A stretch of DNA of 64,000 nt, taken from assembly GCA_945897805.1 (NCBI GenBank), contig CAMDFX010000004.1:1-64000 (forward strand), given 5' to 3'. This document shows, one piece after another, positions 10,318-18,330 of this stretch; positions within the stretch are counted from its first letter, which is position 1; each line of letters begins with the position of its first letter. The notes under the pieces were generated by a model that was not told where the DNA came from, ran no database searches, and saw only the letters and a program-made list of their open reading frames with translations. The stretch is from Chryseobacterium gleum. Lineage in GTDB: Bacteria > Bacteroidota > Bacteroidia > Flavobacteriales_D > Crocinitomicaceae. The position numbers were made by a program, and so were the translations under genes.

Positions 10318-11676
10318 TCACACAGCCGAACTGAATATCTGCGTTTCTGCCTGTTTTCTTGCCATTCTGACGTCAAATGCCATGCAAATGTTTCTCAAAA
10401 ATGGTTTTCCTGCTTCCTTTACTTTTAAATTAAAAGCAGCAAGTTCAATTAAATCATCGGCTTCCAGCTCATGCAATTTTTCAATAGCATGCAAGATTTC
10501 ATCGCATTGTTCTGCCTCGTTTTCCCAATTTGTTTCTTGGTTGCACATGATGTTCAAAATGTGTTTGCGCATGATCAAATCTTCGGCAGTCAAAACATGT
10601 CCTTTGAAGAACGGAAAACGGTCTTCATTCAACGCTTTGTAATAATCTTCGACTTTTTTCTCGTTTTGCACAAATCCTGTCCAACTGTCGCTGATGGAAG
10701 ACGTTCCCAGACCAATCAATAATTTTGATTTAGAAGTGGTGTAACCCATGAAATTTCGGTGCAAAGTCTTTTTTTTCTCGGCAATATTCAAAGGATCGTT
10801 CGGCAATGCAAAATGGTCCATGCCGATTTCAATGTAACCAGCGTTTTCAAGCGCGGCGCGACCTTGTTCGTACAATTGTCGTTTCACATTTCCCGCAGGT
10901 AAATCCGCTTCGGTAAATTTTCGTTGACCAGGTTTTAACCATGGAACGTGCGCATAACTGTAAAATGCAATGCGATCTGGCTTCAATTCAATCACTTTTT
11001 CAATCGTTGCGTGCATACTTGCGGTCGTTTGAAGCGGCAAACCGTAAATTAAATCGTAGTTGATGGAAGTATAACCCAAATCTCTCGCTTGTTGCGTCAC
11101 TTTTTCAACTGCTTCCAATGTTTGAATGCGGTTGATGATGTGTTGCACTTTCGGATCAAAATCTTGAATTCCCAAACTGATGCGTTTGAATCCCAATTTG
11201 TAAAGCGTTTCCAAATGTGCGAAAGTCGTATTGTCTGGATGTGCTTCAAAACTCATTTCCGCATCTTCACACAACTTCGCGGTGCAGAGGATTTTCGAAA
11301 GCAAAGATTCTAAATTTTCCGCATTGAAAAAAGTTGGAGTTCCGCCGCCTAAATGAATTTCACTGATTTTGGGTGTTTCGCTGAAAACCGACAAATACAT
11401 CCTCCATTCTTTCAAAAGGGCATCAATATAAGGCGATTCAACTTGGTGGTTGACCGTGATTCTGGTATTGCAACCGCAATAAGTGCACAAACTTTCGCAG
11501 AATGGTAAATGAATGTATAAACTGATTCCGTCTTTGCTATTGGTCTGATCGAAAGTGTTTTTGACCAATTTTCCCCAAGTTTCTTCAGATTGCACTTCTT
11601 CATCCCAATAAGGAACAGTAGGATAGCTAGTATATCTCGGAGCAGCTACATTGTATTTTTCTATCAATTTTTTCAT
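10318..11676 (-). CDS. hemN: Oxygen-independent coproporphyrinogen III oxidase
   Basis: This radical SAM enzyme makes protoporphyrinogen IX from coproporphyrinogen III without oxygen, so it supplies haem under low oxygen. The 452-aa length is normal for HemN. The cluster-binding CxxxCxxCxC motif is at Cys60, Cys64, Cys67 and Cys69 (FCESLCTYCGC). HLGGGTP and DLIYGLP are the conserved SAM/substrate stretches. The start MKKLIEKYNV matches HemN proteins; an upstream Met at 11739 adds 21 unconserved residues. It is the third gene of the leftward uspA-unknown-hemN operon, whose promoter carries an Fnr-like site. Confidence 0.96.
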   Translation of the reverse strand: MKKLIEKYNVAAPRYTSYPTVPYWDEEVQSEETWGKLVKNTFDQTNSKDGISLYIHLPFCESLCTYCGCNTRITVNHQVESPYIDALLKEWRMYLSVFSETPKISEIHLGGGTPTFFNAENLESLLSKILCTAKLCEDAEMSFEAHPDNTTFAHLETLYKLGFKRISLGIQDFDPKVQHIINRIQTLEAVEKVTQQARDLGYTSINYDLIYGLPLQTTASMHATIEKVIELKPDRIAFYSYAHVPWLKPGQRKFTEADLPAGNVKRQLYEQGRAALENAGYIEIGMDHFALPNDPLNIAEKKKTLHRNFMGYTTSKSKLLIGLGTSSISDSWTGFVQNEKKVEDYYKALNEDRFPFFKGHVLTAEDLIMRKHILNIMCNQETNWENEAEQCDEILHAIEKLHELEADDLIELAAFNLKVKEAGKPFLRNICMAFDVRMARKQAETQIFSSAV

Positions 11677-11746
11677 GTCAATTTTTTGCATTTTACGAGG
11701 AGAAAGTGCGCATGAATTTTGTAAGAGTTTGAAATGCAATTTGATT

Positions 11747-12118
11747 TTATTCGGTTTCTTTACTTAAATCTTCGCCCTGACTGTTTTGAACTTCCAAAGT
11801 CCAGCCATCTGTTATTGTGGTTTCCAGCCAAACTTTGCCTGATTGTCTAAACACTTGGACGCCAATTCCAAATTTTGTTCCTAATCCTTGTTCTAGCTCG
11901 TTTACGGTCATTGATTGGTTGATAATCATTTCGTTAGTTCCAATTATTGTTCTGCAATCACCAATAATTTTTGAACCATTTAAAATGAATTTTAAATTAG
12001 ATCGACCCCCTGATTTATGTGGCTTTGAAAAAAATTCCAATTTCAAATAAGGAAAGAGTGTATTGAATTCAAATTGAACGTCAGCTATTTTTTTTTCGTT
12101 TGTGATTGATATTTCCAT
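11747..12118 (-). CDS. Conserved protein of unknown function, paralogue of 46906-47319
   Basis: The 123-aa soluble protein has no signal peptide, membrane helix or known motif. It aligns along its whole length with the product of 46906-47319. Shared stretches are MEI at the start, FPYLKLEFF (about 22-30), a Q(V/L)-(F/Y)R-SG-(V/I)WL block near 94-104 and GWTLEVQN (about 109-116). I do not recognise the family. It lies 10 bp downstream of uspA and 70 bp upstream of hemN, under a promoter with an Fnr-like site. The start at 12118 is preferred because the longer frame from 12142 overlaps uspA. A role in adaptation to low oxygen is inferred from context only. Confidence 0.8.
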   Translation of the reverse strand: MEISITNEKKIADVQFEFNTLFPYLKLEFFSKPHKSGGRSNLKFILNGSKIIGDCRTIIGTNEMIINQSMTVNELEQGLGTKFGIGVQVFRQSGKVWLETTITDGWTLEVQNSQGEDLSKETE

Positions 12119-12128
12119 GTTTTGAAAT

Positions 12129-12959
12129 TTAGATCTTGACATTTAATGCCATCACAGGAATATTCGCATGAAAAGCTATTTTTTTGGTTTGAGGCTCGTG
12201 AATAAGATTCTCCCAAAACGAATGTTTTTTCGGAATCATCGCCACGAGGTCTATTTCTTTCGATTTAATAAATTCGTTGATACCTGCAGCGATATTTTCA
12301 TTTGTTAAGTGATGGGTAGAATAAGAAATTGTTTGAAAAGTGTTTTTATATTTTTCTTCAGTTACAGAATGAGTAGATTTTATCATTTCAAGCACATTTT
12401 TATTCACATTTAAAACATGAAGATGTGCGCCAAAAACACTAATAAAATTGATGAAATTAGTAAAAATTAGGGTGGGCTTTGATTCTTTCAAATCAGCTGC
12501 TAGAGCGATATTTATGATAGGTTTGAAAGTGTAATTTTCTGGGATAGATAAAATTGGGCAGAACAATTTATACATCAATGTCGTTGTCAAACTACCAAAT
12601 AGTTTTTCAGTAAATAAACCAACGTTTTTCATGCCCATGACAATCAAGTCATTTTCATTTGCTTCTTGGTAAATTTGAATTTCATCTACAGCAAAGCCAG
12701 ATTCACAAACAGTTTCTATTACGAGAGTTTCTCCGTGCTGGGATTTTAGTTCAGCGGCTAATTTTTCTAAATCTTCAATCTGCATGTCTTTCATTTCCTG
12801 AAACGAGAGCATATCTGGAACTTCGGTAATCATTACAGGAGGGTGAAAAGCATGAAAAAGTATAATTTTGGCATCGAAATATTTGGCTAATTCAGCTGCA
12901 TAATGAACTGCATTGATGGAACAAGTTGAAAAATCTGTTGGGACTAAAATAGATTTCAT
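12129..12959 (-). CDS. Universal stress protein, tandem UspA domains
   Basis: The 276-aa protein has two Usp folds. The first (about 1-145) starts MKSILVPTDFSTCSINAV and ends with a GMKN...LFGSLTT nucleotide-binding loop; the second (about 150-276) is degenerate in that loop. Usp proteins bind ATP or AMP and help survival under stress, including oxygen limitation. It is the first gene of an operon with an unknown protein and hemN. The promoter has a perfect -7 box (12992-12999) and an Fnr-like site (13022-13035). Its association with hemN supports a low-oxygen role. Confidence 0.88.
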   Translation of the reverse strand: MKSILVPTDFSTCSINAVHYAAELAKYFDAKIILFHAFHPPVMITEVPDMLSFQEMKDMQIEDLEKLAAELKSQHGETLVIETVCESGFAVDEIQIYQEANENDLIVMGMKNVGLFTEKLFGSLTTTLMYKLFCPILSIPENYTFKPIINIALAADLKESKPTLIFTNFINFISVFGAHLHVLNVNKNVLEMIKSTHSVTEEKYKNTFQTISYSTHHLTNENIAAGINEFIKSKEIDLVAMIPKKHSFWENLIHEPQTKKIAFHANIPVMALNVKI

Positions 12960-12991
12960 ATCGCTGAATTTAAATTTGTGGATATCATCTA

Positions 12992-12999
12992 CAAAAGTA
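12992..12999 (-). promoter_or_regulatory. -7 box of the uspA-hemN operon
   Basis: CAAAAGTA on the plus strand reads TACTTTTG on the minus strand, a full TAnnTTTG match. It lies 33 bp upstream of the uspA start codon and implies a transcript start near 12987. Confidence 0.65.
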
Positions 13000-13021
13000 T
13001 CTCAGATTAATTTTTTAATGC

Positions 13022-13035
13022 TTGACTTGAATCAC
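13022..13035. promoter_or_regulatory. Fnr/Crp-type operator upstream of uspA
   Basis: TTGACTTGAATCAC fits the TGA-N6-TCA dyad (TGA 13023-13025, TCA 13032-13034). Its centre at 13028.5 is 36.5 bp from the downstream end of the -7 box, so about -41.5 from the predicted start. The same spacing occurs at the PAS-kinase and ccoS promoters. Confidence 0.6.
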
Positions 13036-13086
13036 TGCGCAATATGATTTTTGTCAGTCAGCTACTTAAATCACTGTAAAACAACC

Positions 13087-14568
13087 TTACATCAAACGAA
13101 AATATTGCACTAAATCTGACGCGATAATTTGATTCTCGCCTACATGAATCGACGCTAGATCTCCGGATTTTCCATGGAAATATACGCCAATCAAAGTAGC
13201 ATTCAATGGCGAAAATCCTTGAGCCAATAATCCTAGAATAATTCCTGTGAGTACATCGCCAGAGCCACCTGTTGCCATGCCAGGATTGCCCGTAGTGTTG
13301 AAGAAAATTTTCCCGTCAGGACATGCGATAGTTGTAATTGCATCTTTCAACACGATGTAACAATCTGTTTTTCGGGCGAAATTTCGCAAAAGTTCTAATC
13401 GTTCAAAACTATTTTTCGTTTTTCCTGCCAAGCGCTCAAATTCTTTGGGGTGAGGAGTAAGGATGCTATTTGCTGGCAAGTTCATCTGTAAATCGGAATA
13501 TTCCGATATGACGTTTAAGGCATCTGCATCAATGACGAGTGGCAAATTTGATTTTGTAAAAATCTCCGTTAAAATGTTTTTTGTCCCAATTTGATTTCCC
13601 ATACCCGGACCAACACCGATTGCATTGAAATTCTTGAAATCAACTTTTAGTTTGGTGTTAAAATCAATTGAATCGTCCGTTTCACACATCGCTTCTGGAA
13701 CAGCACTTTGAAAAATCACATAACCACAACTGGGAATTTGTGCAGTTAAAAGTCCAATTCCACTTCGCAACGCTGCTTTGGCGGATAGTATGGCTGAACC
13801 CATTTTACCTTTCGATCCAGCGATTAATAATCCGTGCCCGTAAGTTCCTTTGTTCGTAAATTTTTCTCTTGGAAGAATGATTTCTTTGAAAAAATCTTGC
13901 GTCAGGTAATAAAGATCGCTCGCTTGACTTTGAATGAATGGTTGATTTAATCCAATCGGTAAAACCTGCCATTTCCCCAAAAATTTGGCGGATTCCTTCA
14001 TGAAAAACGATTTTTTAGGAAATTCAAAAGTGCCAGTAAAATGTGCTTTAATAATGGAAGAATCAGCTGGAAGTTCGTCACAACTCAATCCTGAAGGAAT
14101 GTCGATCGACAATATTTTTGCTTTGGAATGATTGAGGAATTCAATTAAGGTAGCTAATAAACCTTCAGGTCTTCGAGTCAATCCAGCCCCAAGCAAAGCA
14201 TCAATCACCACGTCCTCTGCTTTGATTTTTGGGAAATCATTTTCACTATCGATGATTTTGTATTGTTTCAAACAAGAAGCATTAATTTCGCAATCTTTGG
14301 AAAGCTTTTGTCCTGAATCCAGTAAATAAGTATGCACCAAAGCGCCCTTTTCTTTTAATAATCTCGCAACTGCAAAGCCATCACCACCATTACTCCCTTT
14401 ACCACAGAAAATATGAATCAAAGGTTTTCCATGTACAAAAGGAATGATGGCATTCACAAATTGATTGGCTGCTTTTTCCATCAAGTCAATGGATGAGATT
14501 TGGTCGTTTTCAATCGTATACTGATCTGCCATTTTAGTTTGCGATGCGGAGAGAATTTTATTTTTCAT
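13087..14568 (-). CDS. nnr: Bifunctional NAD(P)HX epimerase / ADP-dependent dehydratase
   Basis: The 493-aa fusion repairs hydrated NADH and NADPH. The N-terminal YjeF_N (epimerase) domain, about 1-205, contains GKGSNGGDGFAVARLL. The C-terminal ribokinase-like dehydratase domain, about 215-493, contains ILTPHPKEFERL and the catalytic, nucleotide-binding GNPGMATGGSGDVLTG. Both halves look complete. It stands alone between the uspA promoter region and a rightward T9SS cargo gene. Confidence 0.95.
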   Translation of the reverse strand: MKNKILSASQTKMADQYTIENDQISSIDLMEKAANQFVNAIIPFVHGKPLIHIFCGKGSNGGDGFAVARLLKEKGALVHTYLLDSGQKLSKDCEINASCLKQYKIIDSENDFPKIKAEDVVIDALLGAGLTRRPEGLLATLIEFLNHSKAKILSIDIPSGLSCDELPADSSIIKAHFTGTFEFPKKSFFMKESAKFLGKWQVLPIGLNQPFIQSQASDLYYLTQDFFKEIILPREKFTNKGTYGHGLLIAGSKGKMGSAILSAKAALRSGIGLLTAQIPSCGYVIFQSAVPEAMCETDDSIDFNTKLKVDFKNFNAIGVGPGMGNQIGTKNILTEIFTKSNLPLVIDADALNVISEYSDLQMNLPANSILTPHPKEFERLAGKTKNSFERLELLRNFARKTDCYIVLKDAITTIACPDGKIFFNTTGNPGMATGGSGDVLTGIILGLLAQGFSPLNATLIGVYFHGKSGDLASIHVGENQIIASDLVQYFRLM

Positions 14569-14749
14569 AGCGATGAATCTTGTTTTCTAAAGTTACGCTT
14601 TTTTCTGAAAAATCACATTTAACATTAAGATAAACTTCCGAATTTGGTCAATGATAGCAATTGTCTTTACTTTGTAAAAAAATTAAATGTTCTCCTTGAA
14701 GCTTTAACAAGCCGAAACCATTTGATTTTGAGGTTTTAGTTCATTTAAA

Positions 14750-16687
14750 GTGCACAATTTTAGGTATTTTCTCTTACTGATTTCAGTATTTTCTCTCTCG
14801 ATTTCTCAAGCGCAATCATTGCGTATCAATGAAGTTTCTCAAGGTGCTTCAGGTTCAAAAGAATATGTAGAATTGGTTGTTACTGGTCCAACATTAACCA
14901 ATTGTTCGAGTATCCCAGCTTGCTTAGATTTACGCGGTTGGATTTTAGATGATAACAACGGCTACTTTTCCAATGGCGTTTTAACAGGAGTTGGACTTGC
15001 TGCTGGAGCGATTCGTTTTTCCAACGATGCTTTTTGGCAATGCATCAATCCCGGGACAATCATTTTGATTTACAACGACAATGACGTTAATCCTGGTGTT
15101 CCATCAAATGATTTGATCAATAGCGATGCGAATTGTAAATTGGTAATTCCAGTTTCTTCAGCGCTTTTTGAGCGACATGAATCCGCACCGAGTACAACTT
15201 CGATGGCTTATGCCAACACAGGTTGGGTTTCTGGCGGAAATTGGGGTCCGATTTCTATGGCCAATGGCGATGATTCTTTTCAGATTTATGCGCCTTCAAA
15301 CACCAATATTCCTGTCCACGGAGTAAGTTGGGGGAATAATAATTTCAACAATATCATTTATTTCACTGGCGCAGCAGGAGGATTGGTTTTTTCTTGCGAC
15401 AACAGCACTTCAGCCGATTTTTCTCTCCAAACCAATTGGATTTCTGCACCGGTTGCCTCTGGTCAAACTGCAGGAATTGGTAATTCAACAAACAATTCCG
15501 CTTTGTTGGCAGGCATGAATTTGAATTGTGGTTTAGCTTCACCAATTACCGTCACGGTTACTCCAGTAGATGCGACTTGTATATCTACATGCAGCGGTTC
15601 AGCTACTTTGACTGTTTCAGGAGGACAAGCGCCTTACGCAACGCCGGTTTGGTCGAATGGAACAACCGCTAATCAATTGTCAAATTTATGCGCAGGAAAT
15701 TATTCAGTTAATGTAACTGACGCCAATGGATGTGTTGGAACACAAAATTTTACTATTAATTCTGGCGCTACTTTCACCGTTTCAACTTCTGGAAATGTGA
15801 GTATTTGCGCAGGTGAAACAACCACAATTTCTGCATCAGGTGCCACAACTTACAGTTGGGACAATGCTTTGGGCGCTGGAAATTCATTTCAAGTTAGTCC
15901 AACTGCTACAACGAATTACAGCGTAACAGGAACTTCAAATGGATGCGATGCTACGGCTTCATTGACCGTTACAGTGATTCCTTTGCCAATTGTTTCAGCC
16001 GGAAATGACCAGTCAATTTGCACAGGTGATCAAGTTACACTTTCGGGAAGTGGCGCCACAACCTACTCTTGGGACAATGGAGTTGTAGATGGACAAGGTT
16101 TCATTCCTGCTGTTGGACAGACGATTTATACAGTTACTGGCACTATAAATGGTTGCTCGGCAACAGATCAAATTGCAGTAAATGTCAGTCAAAATTTAAT
16201 TGTTGACGCTGGACCAGATTTGCAAATTTGTTCAGGAGAAAGTGTGGTTTTAACCGCCACGGGAGCGAATCAATATCAGTGGGACAATGGAATAACTGAC
16301 GGAGTAGCATTTGTGCCAGTTGACGGAATTAATACTTACAGCGTTTTGGGTACATCTGGAAGTTGTTTTGCTTCAGATGAAGTAATGATAACAGTTGAAG
16401 ATTGTGGCTTTGAATTTGAAATGCCAAATGTTTTCTCTCCAGATGGTAATTTAATCAATGATTTCTGTGTTCCTGTAAAAGCAAATAATGTCGCGATGCA
16501 GAAATTTACAGTTTTCAACCGTTGGGGAAATATTGTTTATGAATCAAGCAATCAAGCAATCATTTGGGACGGCAAAAGTTCGGGAATAGAAGTGAGTGAA
16601 GGTGTTTATTTTTATGTGGTCAAATTTGTAAGTTTGGATTTGGTGCAACACGAAGCACAAGGATTCATTCATTTGATTCGAAAATAA
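14750..16687 (+). CDS. T9SS type B (gliding-motility-associated C-terminal domain) secreted protein
   Basis: The 645-aa protein starts with GTG and a signal peptide ending near SQAQS. Residues about 22-250 resemble a lamin-tail-like beta domain (INEVSQG, EYVELVVTG). A SprB-type repeat follows (SGSATLTVSGG ... VTDANGC, about 275-335). Next come three Ig-like repeats of roughly 85 residues, each opening with a V..CAGE or IC-G motif and holding ATTYSWDN or NQYQWDN. The C-terminal ~90 residues form the T9SS type B sorting domain (PNVFSPDGN, FNRWGNIVYES, WDGK, GVYFYVVK). It is probably exported across the outer membrane and kept at the cell surface. Confidence 0.9.
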   Translation: MHNFRYFLLLISVFSLSISQAQSLRINEVSQGASGSKEYVELVVTGPTLTNCSSIPACLDLRGWILDDNNGYFSNGVLTGVGLAAGAIRFSNDAFWQCINPGTIILIYNDNDVNPGVPSNDLINSDANCKLVIPVSSALFERHESAPSTTSMAYANTGWVSGGNWGPISMANGDDSFQIYAPSNTNIPVHGVSWGNNNFNNIIYFTGAAGGLVFSCDNSTSADFSLQTNWISAPVASGQTAGIGNSTNNSALLAGMNLNCGLASPITVTVTPVDATCISTCSGSATLTVSGGQAPYATPVWSNGTTANQLSNLCAGNYSVNVTDANGCVGTQNFTINSGATFTVSTSGNVSICAGETTTISASGATTYSWDNALGAGNSFQVSPTATTNYSVTGTSNGCDATASLTVTVIPLPIVSAGNDQSICTGDQVTLSGSGATTYSWDNGVVDGQGFIPAVGQTIYTVTGTINGCSATDQIAVNVSQNLIVDAGPDLQICSGESVVLTATGANQYQWDNGITDGVAFVPVDGINTYSVLGTSGSCFASDEVMITVEDCGFEFEMPNVFSPDGNLINDFCVPVKANNVAMQKFTVFNRWGNIVYESSNQAIIWDGKSSGIEVSEGVYFYVVKFVSLDLVQHEAQGFIHLIRK

Positions 16688-16895
16688 TTCGATTGATTTA
16701 AAGTTTATCTTTTTCGATTTGCATATTATTTTTTATCCTTAAAACAATTGATTATTAATTGATTATTAAAATCAGCAAGGAATTTGACCGTAAAAAGACA
16801 ATAACAAAAAGAATAATAATCAATGAAATCATGTTTGTGGAGGAAAAAATGAATCAACTTTTTTCTAAAATTCATTTTTGAAACAAAAAAAATCA

Positions 16896-16903
16896 TATAT
16901 TTG
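16896..16903 (+). promoter_or_regulatory. -7 box upstream of tRNA-Gly
   Basis: TATATTTG is a perfect TAnnTTTG element 41 bp upstream of the tRNA. A TTG at 16878-16880 is 15 bp upstream, slightly closer than usual. Confidence 0.55.
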
Positions 16904-16943
16904 CATCCGCTTTAGAACGCTAGAGCAATTTAAATTTATTAAT

Positions 16944-17016
<73 letters not shown>

Positions 17017-17097
17017 CGAAGTAGTGAAAAGGGATTAATGCAAATCAATCCCTTTTCTATTTCTAAGATTAGGGTAATCCTAATCATCAGTCCACTC

Positions 17098-17180
17098 GCT
17101 CGGGTGGTGGAATGGTAGACACGCCGGACTTAAAATCCTGTGCCTGTATGGGCGTGCGGGTTCAAGTCCCGCTCCGAGTA
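17098..17180 (+). tRNA. tRNA-Leu (anticodon TAA)
   Basis: This 83-nt class II tRNA has a long variable arm. The anticodon loop is acttaaaat with TAA, and the T arm is gcgggttcaagtcccgc. The acceptor gctcggg/tccgagt contains G-U pairs at both ends. CCA is not encoded. It follows tRNA-Gly by 81 bp, probably on the same transcript. Confidence 0.95.
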
Positions 17181-17181
17181 C

Positions 17182-17212
17182 AAAAACCCTCATTGTTAAT
17201 GAGGGTTTTTTT
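17182..17212 (+). terminator. Intrinsic terminator after the tRNA pair
   Basis: A perfect 13-bp stem (aaaaaccctcatt at 17182-17194 with aatgagggttttt at 17198-17210) has a 3-nt loop and ends in T residues, starting one base after tRNA-Leu. Confidence 0.95.
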
Positions 17213-17364
17213 GTCCCTTAAATTTCGTAAATCTCCCGCCTTTGTTGAGTTATAGAGGGTGGGTGATTTGGCTTTTATTGCCTCCATTTTATTGCTTAAA
17301 GTGGTTAATGTCTAATGGCTGCCCAACCAAAAGACAATATATTTTTAATTTTTATGATCACCGC

Positions 17365-17389
17365 GGTCTCAATTAATTTAATTGAGACC
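17365..17389. promoter_or_regulatory. 25-bp near-perfect palindrome upstream of a membrane protein gene
   Basis: ggtctcaattaa (17365-17376) and ttaattgagacc (17378-17389) are perfect inverted repeats around a single base. There is no T run on the plus side, so it is more like an operator than a terminator. It lies about 60 bp upstream of the -7 box of the 17469 gene. Confidence 0.5.
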
Positions 17390-17441
17390 AAAAAGTTAGG
17401 AAACAAACTCACTTAAAAACATTCGGTTTTATTTTTCTAAA

Positions 17442-17449
17442 TATATTTG
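17442..17449 (+). promoter_or_regulatory. -7 box upstream of the 17469 gene
   Basis: TATATTTG is a perfect TAnnTTTG match 19 bp before the start codon. No clear TTG lies at the -33 position. Confidence 0.5.
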
Positions 17450-17468
17450 CCAAACTAAAATTTCAAAT

Positions 17469-18260
17469 ATGTTTTATTTCTTACAAAGTCTAAAAACAAA
17501 AAATGAAACGCTTTTTTATTATGGTTTGCTGTGTCTCTTTTTTGCTATTATTTTTTTGATTTGCACCAAGATTTCAAATACACAAGTTTACAATGTAAAC
17601 GCCTGGTATAAGCCATTTAAATTTGCTTTTTCGACTTTTCTTTTTGCTTGGACGATGGCTTGGTTTTGCGCTTATTTGCCGAATTTTAATATCCAATTAT
17701 TCAATTGGTCTACGATTGTTTTGTTGGGATTTGAAATTGTGTACATCGCCATTCAGGCTTCTAAAGGACAATTGTCACATTTCAATTTGAGTTCTCCCAC
17801 ATATTCATTTTTGTTTTCCATGATGGCGATTGCGGCAACTGCAGTCACGCTTTACACAGCATATGTCGCATTGCTTTTTTTTACCAACCATTTTCCAACT
17901 TTACCAAGCTATTATCTATGGTCGATTCGTTTGGGATTAATCATTTTCGTCATATTTTCCTTCGAAGGCTTTGTTATGGGATCCAAATTAACGCATACCA
18001 TTGGTGGACCAGATGGCGATAGTGGTATTCCGATTTTAAATTGGAGTACCAAGTTTGGGGATCCACGTATTGCACATTTTATAGGGATGCACGCCATGCA
18101 AGTATTACCAATACTTGCATTTTATCTACTAAAAAACACCAAAGCAACCATTGTTTTAGCTATTTTGTATGCTCTTTTAGCAGTTTTTACTTTGGCGAAA
18201 GCATTAAAAGGAAAACCAATGTTTAAAACGAATGATGTAAAAAAGGAATTGAATATGTAG
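17469..18260 (+). CDS. Polytopic membrane protein of unknown function
   Basis: The 263-aa protein has about seven hydrophobic segments (about 18-33, 49-68, 78-96, 112-136, 148-167, 205-221 and 225-242). A conserved-looking loop around 175-205 contains GGPDGDSGIPILNWST and a His-rich piece (IAHFIGMHAMQVLP) that could bind a metal or cofactor at the membrane. I recall similar unannotated proteins in other bacteria but cannot give a function. It is a single gene with its own -7 box and a striking palindrome upstream. Confidence 0.75.
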   Translation: MFYFLQSLKTKNETLFYYGLLCLFFAIIFLICTKISNTQVYNVNAWYKPFKFAFSTFLFAWTMAWFCAYLPNFNIQLFNWSTIVLLGFEIVYIAIQASKGQLSHFNLSSPTYSFLFSMMAIAATAVTLYTAYVALLFFTNHFPTLPSYYLWSIRLGLIIFVIFSFEGFVMGSKLTHTIGGPDGDSGIPILNWSTKFGDPRIAHFIGMHAMQVLPILAFYLLKNTKATIVLAILYALLAVFTLAKALKGKPMFKTNDVKKELNM

Positions 18261-18330
18261 AATGATTTATTCTATATGCAGCCAAAAAAAATAGATTGCG
18301 AATCAATAAATTGGCTTATTATGAGAATTT

